From positions 1 to 22,806 of the forward strand of contig CAMPIR010000003.1 of the NCBI GenBank assembly GCA_946886435.1: 22,806 nucleotides of DNA. Direction: 5' to 3'. Shown here piece by piece: positions 15,166 to 20,375 of the stretch. Position 1 is the first letter of the stretch; each line of letters begins with the position of its first letter. The stretch is from an uncultured Candidatus Saccharibacteria bacterium. GTDB lineage: Bacteria > Patescibacteria > Saccharimonadia > Saccharimonadales > UBA5946. The notes beneath the pieces were generated by a model. It worked only from the letters and a program-made list of their open reading frames with translations. It did no database searches and was not told the DNA's origin. Made by a program: the position numbers and the translations under genes.

Positions 15166-15198
15166 GTTCGAGACCACTAGCGGGATGCTTATGCTTGC
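15166..15198 (+). repeat. Intergenic repeat copy R1 (diverged)
   Basis: GTTCGAGA, then CCACTAGCGGG, then ATGCTTATGCTTGC (15185-15198). It lacks the central part of the repeat core but shares CCACTAG and the entire 14-base ATGCTTATGCTTGC with copy R4. It marks the left edge of the gene array, 55 bases after the iron permease-like gene. Confidence 0.6.
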
Positions 15199-15233
15199 GT
15201 ATTTAATCTGCGACATCTAATGTATTTCTACTG

Positions 15234-15770
15234 ATGAATGAAACTTTCAAAGAACTCGTAGGCATTGGCGTTACTTTCGCCAGGTACGGTCTTGCAGAAA
15301 GAACAGCAAAACATGTAAGAGAAGATAAGCCGATATTCATGGATATGCTAGGTGTAATTTCTGCAGATCTTATGGATGGGGTCATATTACGAAAGTTCGA
15401 AATGGATACCCCGACACGTCGTTTAGCGGACGGAATTGTAGACTATCTATCGATTGCTCGAGTAGGTGCAGAAGTCGCAACAAAGCATCCTGAGACTCGT
15501 CCCTATTTAGGTGCGCTGGCTATAAGGAGCTTGTTAGTGGGAGGTCTTAATATTACGCATCAGGCTTTAACAGGTGAAATAACTAAGAGTTCTTCACGCC
15601 ATAGGTTGACTACTTTATCTGCGGCGGCCTTTGCATTAACTGCGGTAAGAGGAAAAAATAACGAATCAAATCTTGCAGGAGCGGGTATGGTCGGAATAGC
15701 TATAATAAATACACCACCCTATCTCAAGGGTTTAGGGCGCACCAATTCTGATGGAATCCGGCACGTCTAA
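15234..15770 (+). CDS. Divergent CDP-alcohol phosphatidyltransferase-like membrane protein
   Basis: A 178-residue protein. The motif region has Asp45, Asp48-Gly49, Arg53, Asp66 and Asp70 with the exact spacing of the CDP-alcohol phosphatidyltransferase signature (D-x2-D-G-x2-A-R-x8-G-x3-D-x3-D). All four metal-binding aspartates are kept, but the Ala is Leu52 and the second Gly is Arg62. Hydrophobic helices follow (for example GALAIRSLLVGGLNI and LAGAGMVGIAIINTP). Family members transfer phospho-head groups from CDP-alcohols, making phospholipids. The two substitutions may mean altered chemistry or substrate. It has no Shine-Dalgarno site; base composition is AT-richer than the preceding genes. 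It is the first gene in the repeat-bounded array. The family call rests on motif spacing alone. Confidence 0.6.
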   Translation: MNETFKELVGIGVTFARYGLAERTAKHVREDKPIFMDMLGVISADLMDGVILRKFEMDTPTRRLADGIVDYLSIARVGAEVATKHPETRPYLGALAIRSLLVGGLNITHQALTGEITKSSSRHRLTTLSAAAFALTAVRGKNNESNLAGAGMVGIAIINTPPYLKGLGRTNSDGIRHV

Positions 15771-15779
15771 TATGCAAAA

Positions 15780-15806
15780 GTTGCGAAGTACGTCCACTAG
15801 GGGGAG
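15780..15806 (+). repeat. Intergenic repeat copy R2
   Basis: GTTGCGAAGTACGTCCACTA followed by GGGGGAG. It lies 9 bases after the stop of the CDP-alcohol transferase-like gene and before a terminator. It matches R4 over the first 22 bases. Confidence 0.85.
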
Positions 15807-15822
15807 CTAATTGACTACACTT

Positions 15823-15850
15823 AAAGAATCTCGATCAGGAGATTCTTTTT
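15823..15850 (+). terminator. Intrinsic terminator after repeat R2
   Basis: AAAGAATCTC (15823-15832) pairs perfectly with GAGATTCTTT (15839-15848) around a 6-base loop, and the T-run continues to 15850. It ends the transcript of the gene at 15234, so R2 lies in that gene's 3' untranslated region. Confidence 0.85.
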
Positions 15851-15854
15851 CGTT

Positions 15855-15863
15855 TGTTATGAT
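15855..15863 (+). promoter_or_regulatory. Extended -10 promoter of the alpha/beta hydrolase gene
   Basis: TGT-TATGAT, then 6 bases, then ATG 15870. Predicted leaderless mRNA. It follows the terminator directly, so the gene is its own transcription unit. Confidence 0.65.
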
Positions 15864-15869
15864 GAAAGT

Positions 15870-16439
15870 ATGACGAATGCAATTTTGCTACACGGCCTGA
15901 CTTCTGAAAAAGAATATTTCAATGAAGAATACCCTAGCTCAAGTAACTCTCATTGGCTTCCGTGGTTGCAGAAACGGCTTCTTATGGCAGGTATTAATAC
16001 TGCAACCCCTGAAGTCCCAAAACCTTTTGAGATGAGCTGGAACAATTGGGTTAAAGAAATTGAACGTTTCGAAATAAATGAAAATACGATATTGGTAGGC
16101 CATAGTATGGGTGGCGGTTTTTGGATAAAGTACCTAACCGAGCGTCCTACGCTAAAGGTAAAAAAAGTGGTACTTGTAGCGCCTTGGTTAAACTTAGGCC
16201 ATGAAGTGGATTCTGATTTCTTCAATTTTGAGCTTAAGAAGCAGATTCAAGACCAAGCTGGTGAATTCGTAATATATGCTTCAGATAACGACATGCAAGA
16301 AGTTCAACGTACTACAGATTTTCTCAAAAGTAATCTACTAAAAGCTAAGTATGTAGGGTTTCATGACTACGGCCACTTCTGCTATCGAGATTTAAAAACC
16401 GATGAGTTTCCTGAACTTCTTTCAGAAATAACTGCTTAG
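15870..16439 (+). CDS. RBBP9/YdeN-like alpha/beta serine hydrolase
   Basis: A 189-residue protein of the typical size for the RBBP9/YdeN group. It begins NAILLHGLTSEKEYFNEEYP (the HG oxyanion loop), continues with SNSHWLPWLQKRL, and has the nucleophile elbow VGHSMGG (Ser79). Candidate acid and base are Asp139 or Asp141 in YASDNDMQEV and His169 in DYGHFCY, as in the family. Members are small cytosolic esterases or peptidases of poorly known function. No signal peptide. The gene is clearly AT-richer than the core genes, has its own terminator upstream and promoter, and is bounded by repeats R2 and R3, as expected for a separately acquired unit. Confidence 0.9.
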   Translation: MTNAILLHGLTSEKEYFNEEYPSSSNSHWLPWLQKRLLMAGINTATPEVPKPFEMSWNNWVKEIERFEINENTILVGHSMGGGFWIKYLTERPTLKVKKVVLVAPWLNLGHEVDSDFFNFELKKQIQDQAGEFVIYASDNDMQEVQRTTDFLKSNLLKAKYVGFHDYGHFCYRDLKTDEFPELLSEITA

Positions 16440-16443
16440 TAAA

Positions 16444-16470
16444 GTTGCGAAGCGCGTCCAGTGGCGGGGG
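16444..16470 (+). repeat. Intergenic repeat copy R3
   Basis: GTTGCGAAGCGCGTCCAGTG followed by GCGGGGG. It starts 4 bases after the hydrolase stop codon. At the variable positions it has CG where R2 and R4 have TA. Confidence 0.85.
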
Positions 16471-16471
16471 C

Positions 16472-16509
16472 AAACATAAGCGTTTTGCGGAAGCAAAGTA
16501 CTTATGTTT
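16472..16509 (+). terminator. Long hairpin with GGAA loop after repeat R3
   Basis: AAACATAAG (16472-16480) pairs with CTTATGTTT (16501-16509). Inside, TTTGC (16484-16488) and GCAAA (16493-16497) close a GGAA tetraloop, flanked by two G-T wobbles. T-rich sequence follows, so it can act as a terminator for the hydrolase mRNA. Its left arm, read with the preceding bases as GCAAACATAAGC, is nearly the reverse complement of GCTTATGCTTGC in R1 and R4. Confidence 0.6.
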
Positions 16510-16530
16510 ATTTATGGTCCTGCTTTAGCT

Positions 16531-16536
16531 TATACT
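16531..16536 (+). promoter_or_regulatory. -10 element of the PQ-loop protein gene
   Basis: TATACT, then 9 bases, then TTG 16546. TAA at 16537-16539 closes the frame, so TTG is the only start able to give the full N-terminus. Predicted near-leaderless. Confidence 0.5.
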
Positions 16537-16545
16537 TAATACACT

Positions 16546-16848
16546 TTGCTTTACCATAAACATAGACATCATAGAACTAAAAAAAGAAAAAAACTCACGC
16601 CAGTTGATAAGTTGATGTATTTTGTATCATTTGCTTATCCTTTTACTGCAATACCCCAGCTGTACAAAGTCTATATAACCCACGATGTAAGCAGCCTAGC
16701 TTTGAGCAGTTGGGTGTTATACGTTATTTTCGGATCAGTGTTCGTTGTCTACGCTTTTTCTAAAAGATTAAAACCGCTAATTATAGAGGGTTTACTATGG
16801 CTGCTAATCTATCTTTTGATGGTAATCGCGATTCTTATATTTGGTTGA
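16546..16848 (+). CDS. PQ-loop repeat (SemiSWEET-like) small membrane protein
   Basis: A 100-residue protein starting at TTG 16546; the next in-frame ATG (16615) would remove a strongly basic tail, HKHRHHRTKKRKKL, which looks like a genuine cytosolic anchor. One PQ-loop unit with three TM helices follows: FVSFAYPFTAIPQLYKVYIT (PQ at about residues 36-37), DVSSLALSSWVLYVIFGSVF, and IIEGLLWLLIYLLMVIAILI. SemiSWEETs are half-size sugar transporters that work as dimers; other PQ-loop proteins move amino acids or lack known transport. Which one applies is unknown. AT-rich, alone in its unit, bounded by R3 and R4. No Shine-Dalgarno site. Confidence 0.8.
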   Translation: MLYHKHRHHRTKKRKKLTPVDKLMYFVSFAYPFTAIPQLYKVYITHDVSSLALSSWVLYVIFGSVFVVYAFSKRLKPLIIEGLLWLLIYLLMVIAILIFG

Positions 16849-16851
16849 GTA

Positions 16852-16890
16852 GTTGCGAAGTACGTCCACTAGGAGAATGCTTATGCTTGC
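16852..16890 (+). repeat. Intergenic repeat copy R4
   Basis: GTTGCGAAGTACGTCCACTA followed by GGAGA, then ATGCTTATGCTTGC (16877-16890). It starts 3 bases after the PQ-loop gene stop codon. It links R1 (shared right half) to R2 (shared left half), showing that all copies are one family about 39 bases long. TTGCTG (16887-16892), a 17-base spacer and TATTCT (16910-16915) could form a weak promoter for the next gene. Confidence 0.85.
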
Positions 16891-16929
16891 TGGTCTAGTT
16901 GGGCGGTAGTATTCTGGCCCTACATCCAA

Positions 16930-17133
16930 ATGGAAGAGGTGAGGGTAGTGGCAGCGAGTCGGGAACCGAAATCCCCTGAAGGAAAGAGGGCGATGCGCGC
17001 CCTTAACAACCCCAGCAGTGAGCCGACAGGCCACTTCTCGGGCCGGTGCTCAAACTGCGGATCGAATGATCTATGGGACGACAACCTCGCCTACGGGTGC
17101 AACTCATGCGGTGCTTTTCTGGGCACCAACTAA
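16930..17133 (+). CDS. Small zinc-ribbon protein
   Basis: A 67-residue protein with a charged, Pro/Ser-containing N-terminal half and a C-terminal zinc ribbon: CSNCG at about 40-44 and CNSCG at about 57-61, with SNDLWDDNLAY between the knuckles. The two CxxC pairs give four metal ligands. Such one-domain ribbons are common in reduced genomes and may bind nucleic acid or a protein partner. The start is uncertain: ATG 16930 has no ribosome site, while GTG 16948 follows a purine-rich GAGGTGAGGG. Unlike its neighbours in the array it is GC-rich. It is bounded by R4 and R5 and followed at once by a long hairpin. Confidence 0.65.
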   Translation: MEEVRVVAASREPKSPEGKRAMRALNNPSSEPTGHFSGRCSNCGSNDLWDDNLAYGCNSCGAFLGTN

Positions 17134-17134
17134 C

Positions 17135-17185
17135 GCCCTACGGCAACAGTGTCGAGCAGATCGCTCCACGTTGATAACGTAGGGC
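17135..17185 (+). terminator. 51-base bulged hairpin after the zinc-ribbon gene
   Basis: Nested pairings: GCCCTACG (17135-17142) with CGTAGGGC (17178-17185); CAAC (17144-17147) with GTTG (17170-17173); GTG (17149-17151) with CAC (17167-17169); GAGC (17154-17157) with GCTC (17163-17166). Single-base and two-base bulges lie between them. TTTCTGTTT follows. It starts 2 bases after the stop codon and may be a terminator, though the bulged cruciform form is unusual. Confidence 0.6.
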
Positions 17186-17201
17186 TTTCTGTTTGTGAAT
17201 G

Positions 17202-17228
17202 GCTGCGAAGCGCGTCCACATGGTGGAG
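17202..17228 (+). repeat. Intergenic repeat copy R5
   Basis: GCTGCGAAGCGCGTCCACAT followed by GGTGGAG. It matches R3 at the variable CG pair. TCCAC and GTGGA in this copy form a perfect 5-bp stem with an ATG loop. It lies after the hairpin and 31 bases before the MazG-like gene. Confidence 0.8.
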
Positions 17229-17244
17229 TAGAGTGTAGCCGTTT

Positions 17245-17253
17245 TGCTATCAT
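17245..17253 (+). promoter_or_regulatory. Extended -10 promoter of the MazG-like gene
   Basis: TGC-TATCAT, then 6 bases, then ATG 17260. The geometry is identical to the promoters at 15855 and 18376. Predicted leaderless. Confidence 0.65.
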
Positions 17254-17259
17254 GAAGTT

Positions 17260-17586
17260 ATGACTTTAGAAGAACTGCAATCAAGTGCTGTCGAGATACG
17301 AGACAAATACGATGAGTTAAATAGGCAAAAACGGGGCATCACCTGGAACGAGCAACAGCTAATGGCTGGTTTCGTCGGTGATGTCGGTGACTTGTCAAAG
17401 ATTATCATGGCAAAACATGGCCTACGCGACATGGACGATGTGGATCAAAAGCTAGCCCATGAATTGTCCGACTGCCTATGGTCGATCCTGGTTCTTGCGA
17501 GTAAATACGACATAGACCTGAGCGCAGAGTTTCAAAAAACCATGAGGGAACTCAGCGCTCGGATCGATACTGGGCTAGCAGCGTAG
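17260..17586 (+). CDS. MazG-like nucleotide pyrophosphohydrolase-fold protein
   Basis: A 108-residue all-helical protein matching the short MazG-like family. GFVGDVGDLSKIIMAK corresponds to the first metal-binding helix (usually ExxE; here Asp replaces one or both Glu positions) and HELSDCLWSILVLASKYDID to the second helix with the ELxD motif and the Trp/Leu pattern typical of MazG. Family members hydrolyse (d)NTPs to monophosphates and pyrophosphate, for house-cleaning or stress control; the altered first motif makes substrate prediction unsafe. It is the last gene of the repeat-bounded array. Directly after its stop, a sequence GTCACGAAA resembles the beginning of the repeat, with three transitions, and may be a decayed copy. 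Confidence 0.8.
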   Translation: MTLEELQSSAVEIRDKYDELNRQKRGITWNEQQLMAGFVGDVGDLSKIIMAKHGLRDMDDVDQKLAHELSDCLWSILVLASKYDIDLSAEFQKTMRELSARIDTGLAA

Positions 17587-17728
17587 TCACGAAATGTATT
17601 GATGTGAGGGTGAACCGCAGCAAATACGACCGAAAATAATCAAACAATTCTGCAGTCTCGATACATATTTGCTCACGTATACAAAAACGTATAGATTCGC
17701 AATAAATTGACCGCTATAGGTAGTGTAA

Positions 17729-18367
17729 CTACGCTACAGGTGGTGTATTTTCGAGTGATTTCCAGAGGTACCAGCTAGCAACGGATTCGTATGGTTTCCA
17801 GCCATTTTTGGCTGCGATCTGTTCGATATCCGCCGGTGACGGTAGCGTGTTGAGCGAGTAGAGACGCCCTACGGCGTTTTTGATGCCGAGGTCACCGACC
17901 GGCAAGACATTAAAACGCCCCATACAGAACATCAAAAACATATGGACGGTCCACTCACCGATCCCCTTCACTGCGGTGAGCTCCGTGATTATCTCGGCGT
18001 TGGTGAGCTGGTCGAGATGATCGAACCGAACCGAGCCGTCGAGCACCCGAGAAGCCAAGTCTTTGATGTAGCGGGTTTTTTGGCCGCTGAGCCCAACGGC
18101 GCGCAGTTCGCTGTCCTCGCGCGCGAGGATCACATCTGGTTCAGGAAACTGCTCAAAACTATCAACAAACCGCTTATAGATCGTCGCCGCGGCCTTGACG
18201 CTGAGTTGTTGTGAGATGATACTCTCAACTAACTCACGGTAGTAGTCGGTGTGTGGCCGAAACGTCGGTTGCGGATACCGGTGGATGAGCTCGGCTAAGC
18301 GCATATCGTTTTCTGCGATATGGGCGATGCCGACCTCTAGCTCTTCGTGCCACGTCATACATCCCAT
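17729..18367 (-). CDS. DNA-3-methyladenine glycosylase II, AlkA-like HhH-GPD family
   Basis: A 212-residue enzyme. HTDYYRELVESIISQQLSVK opens the HhH-GPD domain; the helix-hairpin-helix is VKGIGEWTVHM (about 133-143) and the catalytic aspartate is Asp159 in LPVGDLGIKNAV. The N-terminal beta domain of E. coli AlkA is missing, as in many short bacterial members. It removes alkylated bases from DNA and would complement the AAG-type enzyme at 14098. Two starts are possible: ATG 18367, or ATG 18358 three codons later. The minus-strand TATAAC ends 9 bases before ATG 18367. It is divergent from a gene run that contains a second HhH-GPD glycosylase. The 142-base gap to the MazG-like gene holds nothing recognisable beyond ACGTATA repeated 12 bases apart near 17675. 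Confidence 0.92.
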   Translation of the reverse strand: MGCMTWHEELEVGIAHIAENDMRLAELIHRYPQPTFRPHTDYYRELVESIISQQLSVKAAATIYKRFVDSFEQFPEPDVILAREDSELRAVGLSGQKTRYIKDLASRVLDGSVRFDHLDQLTNAEIITELTAVKGIGEWTVHMFLMFCMGRFNVLPVGDLGIKNAVGRLYSLNTLPSPADIEQIAAKNGWKPYESVASWYLWKSLENTPPVA

Positions 18368-18375
18368 GGTAGCAC

Positions 18376-18384
18376 TGTTATACT
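18376..18384. promoter_or_regulatory. Shared -10 region between the AlkA-like and PCD-like genes
   Basis: Plus strand: TGT-TATACT, then 6 bases, then ATG 18391. Minus strand: TATAAC over 18377-18382, then 9 bases, then ATG 18367. The two hexamers share the same TATA, so the divergent genes, 23 bases apart, seem to be driven by one near-symmetric element. Confidence 0.6.
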
Positions 18385-18390
18385 GGATGT

Positions 18391-18657
18391 ATGAGTAACC
18401 AAGACGACCTCGCAGTAGAATGGTCAGACATCGAAGGCGAAGGACTGGTCCGGGTTTTTCCAGTCACGGCCTTTAAGACCGGTTTTGTGCTAACGGCGCA
18501 TATCGGCTTGGCTGCGGAACAAACCGACTACTATCCGGAAATTTTGCTGACGTCAAAGAAAGTGATCGTTACGATCCCGCCACATGATGACGGGCTTGAC
18601 CATCGGCTGGCGCATGCGATCGACGACGTACTGGACGATGCGGCTAAGCAGCAGTGA
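18391..18657 (+). CDS. Pterin-4a-carbinolamine dehydratase-like (DCoH-fold) protein
   Basis: An 88-residue protein of the right size for the PCD/DCoH family. The central strand-helix FKTGFVLTAHIGLAAEQTDY leads to YYPEILLTSKKVIVTIPPHD, the place of the family motif [E]-x3-H-H-P, followed by LDHRLAHAIDDVLDD where the family has its final helix. Here the motif reads E-x3-Y-Y-P, so the first catalytic histidine is a tyrosine, and the usual TH before the last helix is PH. Dehydratase activity is therefore doubtful; a structural or dimer-binding role is possible. Predicted leaderless, it heads a run with the MutY-like gene, whose start overlaps its end by 20 bases. Family assignment is moderate. 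Confidence 0.6.
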   Translation: MSNQDDLAVEWSDIEGEGLVRVFPVTAFKTGFVLTAHIGLAAEQTDYYPEILLTSKKVIVTIPPHDDGLDHRLAHAIDDVLDDAAKQQ

Positions 18658-19471
18658 GGTAGGAGCATTTCGGGAGCAGGTCTGGGAGTATTATCGACAG
18701 GCCGGGCGGCGTATGCCATGGCGAGACGACCCGAGCCCATATAGAGTGCTGGTTAGTGAACTTATGTTACAGCAAACCCAAGTTTCTCGGGTAGTGCCAA
18801 AGTTTGAAACGTTTATGTACACGTGCGATAGTTTTGCATCGCTCGCCAACGTCCCGCTGTCGACAGTTCTCGAGCTGTGGTCCGGTCTCGGCTATAACCG
18901 CCGCGCCAAGTACCTGCACCAAACGGCTCGGATCGTTGTCCATGATTACGATGGTTTGTTGCCATCATCTCGCGACGAGCTGATCAAGCTCCCGGGCGTC
19001 GGTACGAATACCGCCGGGGCAATCCTGGCATATGCCTATAACCGGCCGGTCGTGTTCATCGAGACCAACATTCGTACCGTGTATTTTCATCATTTTTATG
19101 CTGATCACACCGACCAAGTATCCGATAAACAGCTCGAAACGCTCGTCGAGCAAACACTTGATCGCGACAATCCACGTGAGTGGTACTGGGCGCTGATGGA
19201 CTACGGTGCGTTTCTAAAAAAGACCGTCGGTGGCCGACTCTCCAGCTCGTCGCACTACGTCAAGCAAACGCCGCTAAAAGGCTCTGCCCGAGAAATGAGA
19301 GGGCGTATCTTGCGGGCATTGATCACTGGAAAGCAGGACGAGCAGCTGCTCCGAGAGACTGTCCTATGGGATGAACGGTTTGAGCCAGCGCTCGCTGCGC
19401 TGAGTCGAGAGGGTTTGATCGAGAAAACTGGCGGTTATTTTCGTTTGACAGGAGACAGCGAAACGACATAA
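18638..19471 (+). CDS. mutY: MutY-like adenine DNA glycosylase lacking the Fe-S cluster
   Basis: A 277-residue protein from ATG 18638, translationally coupled to the preceding gene. It begins with MPWRDDPSPYRVLVSELMLQ, then QTQV: the SELMLQQTQV helix with Glu41 is characteristic of MutY. The helix-hairpin-helix is KLPGVGTNTAGAI (about 118-130). The usual catalytic Asp is replaced by Glu142 in FIETNIRTVYFHHF. The four-Cys Fe-S loop of E. coli MutY is absent: after ALMDYGAFLKK comes a Ser-rich segment and a small winged-helix-like C-terminal domain (VLWDERFEPALAALSREGLI), not the NUDIX-like 8-oxoG reader. It may remove adenine opposite 8-oxoguanine, but altered specificity is plausible. Confidence 0.85.
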   Translation: MRLSSSEVGAFREQVWEYYRQAGRRMPWRDDPSPYRVLVSELMLQQTQVSRVVPKFETFMYTCDSFASLANVPLSTVLELWSGLGYNRRAKYLHQTARIVVHDYDGLLPSSRDELIKLPGVGTNTAGAILAYAYNRPVVFIETNIRTVYFHHFYADHTDQVSDKQLETLVEQTLDRDNPREWYWALMDYGAFLKKTVGGRLSSSSHYVKQTPLKGSAREMRGRILRALITGKQDEQLLRETVLWDERFEPALAALSREGLIEKTGGYFRLTGDSETT

Positions 19472-19481
19472 TAGAGGGGAT

Positions 19482-20006
19482 ATGAAACGCTTTTCACTCC
19501 TTGTCGCCGTATTTTTGACGCTCCTCGCGTCACCTGGCGTACGCGCTGAAACTACTCAGCCTTTGACGGACCAGTATATCGCGGCGATTCGTGAAGGTTG
19601 TTCGAATGCCCTCCGCGGTATCTTGCAGGTGCAAAAGAGCGAGGCTGTGACTCGGGTGAACCGCGGTCGTGAATACGAGTCAACGCTCCGGCTGATGGTC
19701 GCGCTCAACACCCGTATCGTCGCGAACAAGCTCGATGTTCCGGCGCTGACGAGCGCATCTTCGCGGCTACAGGCAAAGTTCAGTGATTTCCAGCGACATT
19801 ATCTCGACTATGCCGATAAGATGGACGCCACGCTCGCCGTAAACTGCAAAGAAGCACAAGTGACGTTCTATGATAATCTGAACGCTGCTCGTGAGGCGCG
19901 TGCCGTGGTAGCGAACGATGTCTCGCAGATGGCAACCATCATGGATGAGTACCAGGCAGGGCTCGATGCTTTTAAGGCGACCGTCTCGCAAGGTGGTGAA
20001 TCATGA
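19482..20006 (+). CDS. Secreted helical protein of unknown function
   Basis: A 174-residue protein with a classical signal peptide: MKR, a hydrophobic core (FSLLVAVFLTLLASPG) and a likely cut after VRA (residue 22). The mature part is predicted helical and polar, with two cysteines (Cys40 and Cys122) that could form a disulfide with the help of the DsbA-like protein at 8673. I recognise no domain. AGAGGGG before the ATG gives a good ribosome site, and it starts 10 bases after the MutY-like stop, so it belongs to the same transcript. Its last bases overlap the start of the next membrane-protein gene (ATGA). The two probably work together at the cell envelope; this is inferred from coupling only. 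Confidence 0.75.
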   Translation: MKRFSLLVAVFLTLLASPGVRAETTQPLTDQYIAAIREGCSNALRGILQVQKSEAVTRVNRGREYESTLRLMVALNTRIVANKLDVPALTSASSRLQAKFSDFQRHYLDYADKMDATLAVNCKEAQVTFYDNLNAAREARAVVANDVSQMATIMDEYQAGLDAFKATVSQGGES

Positions 20007-20362
20007 ACCGGATGAGCTGGGATCGTATCGGCGTTGTCGTTGCGCGCCACCGTATTACGTACGGCATTATCGCGGCGCTGTTGATTGCCTCGCTGCTAAC
20101 AATGGTGAGCATGGCGCTGTATGTTTCCAGCGGTGCGTCACGCCTTGATCTGAGTCGACCGGGCTACGAACAGCTCCGAAAAGAAATCCAACATGATACA
20201 ACCGAAGAGCAATTTAGCTCGAGTGGCCCGATCAACGAAGCGGTTCTGAAGGACTTCCAAGCGCGCTACACAGCACATCGTGAGTCGATGAAAAAACTCG
20301 ATAACTTTGGCAGCAATGCTCTCGAAGACGGTCAGCTCCAGATCCTTCCGAGCTCACCGTAG
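20003..20362 (+). CDS. Single-TM membrane protein of unknown function
   Basis: A 119-residue protein whose start overlaps the stop of the secreted protein by 4 bases and has AAGGTGG upstream. One TM helix lies at about 19-43 (ITYGIIAALLIASLLTMVSM) after a basic Arg/His segment, suggesting a cytosolic N-terminus and an exported C-terminal domain. That domain is charged and helical (YEQLRKEIQHDTTEEQFSSS and LKDFQARYTAHRESMKKLDN) and has no cysteines. No family is recognised. As the last gene of the PCD-MutY-secreted protein run it ends 13 bases before the convergent MscS gene. Partner of the preceding gene by context. Confidence 0.72.
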   Translation: MNRMSWDRIGVVVARHRITYGIIAALLIASLLTMVSMALYVSSGASRLDLSRPGYEQLRKEIQHDTTEEQFSSSGPINEAVLKDFQARYTAHRESMKKLDNFGSNALEDGQLQILPSSP

Positions 20363-20375
20363 GCAGTAAGCGGTT

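Noticed and set aside
15166..17228. Calling the repeats integron attC sites
   Set aside because: No copy has the RYYYAAC and GTTRRRY core pair, and no integrase or attI is in view. Reported only as cassette-like.
15780..17228. CRISPR array from the regularly recurring repeat
   Set aside because: Spacing is 350-660 bases, each interval contains a gene, and no cas genes are present.
17587..17728. Terminator or gene between the MazG-like and AlkA-like genes
   Set aside because: Only short repeats (ACGTATA twice, GTAG/CTAC) are present; no stable stem with a T-run and no frame with a ribosome site.
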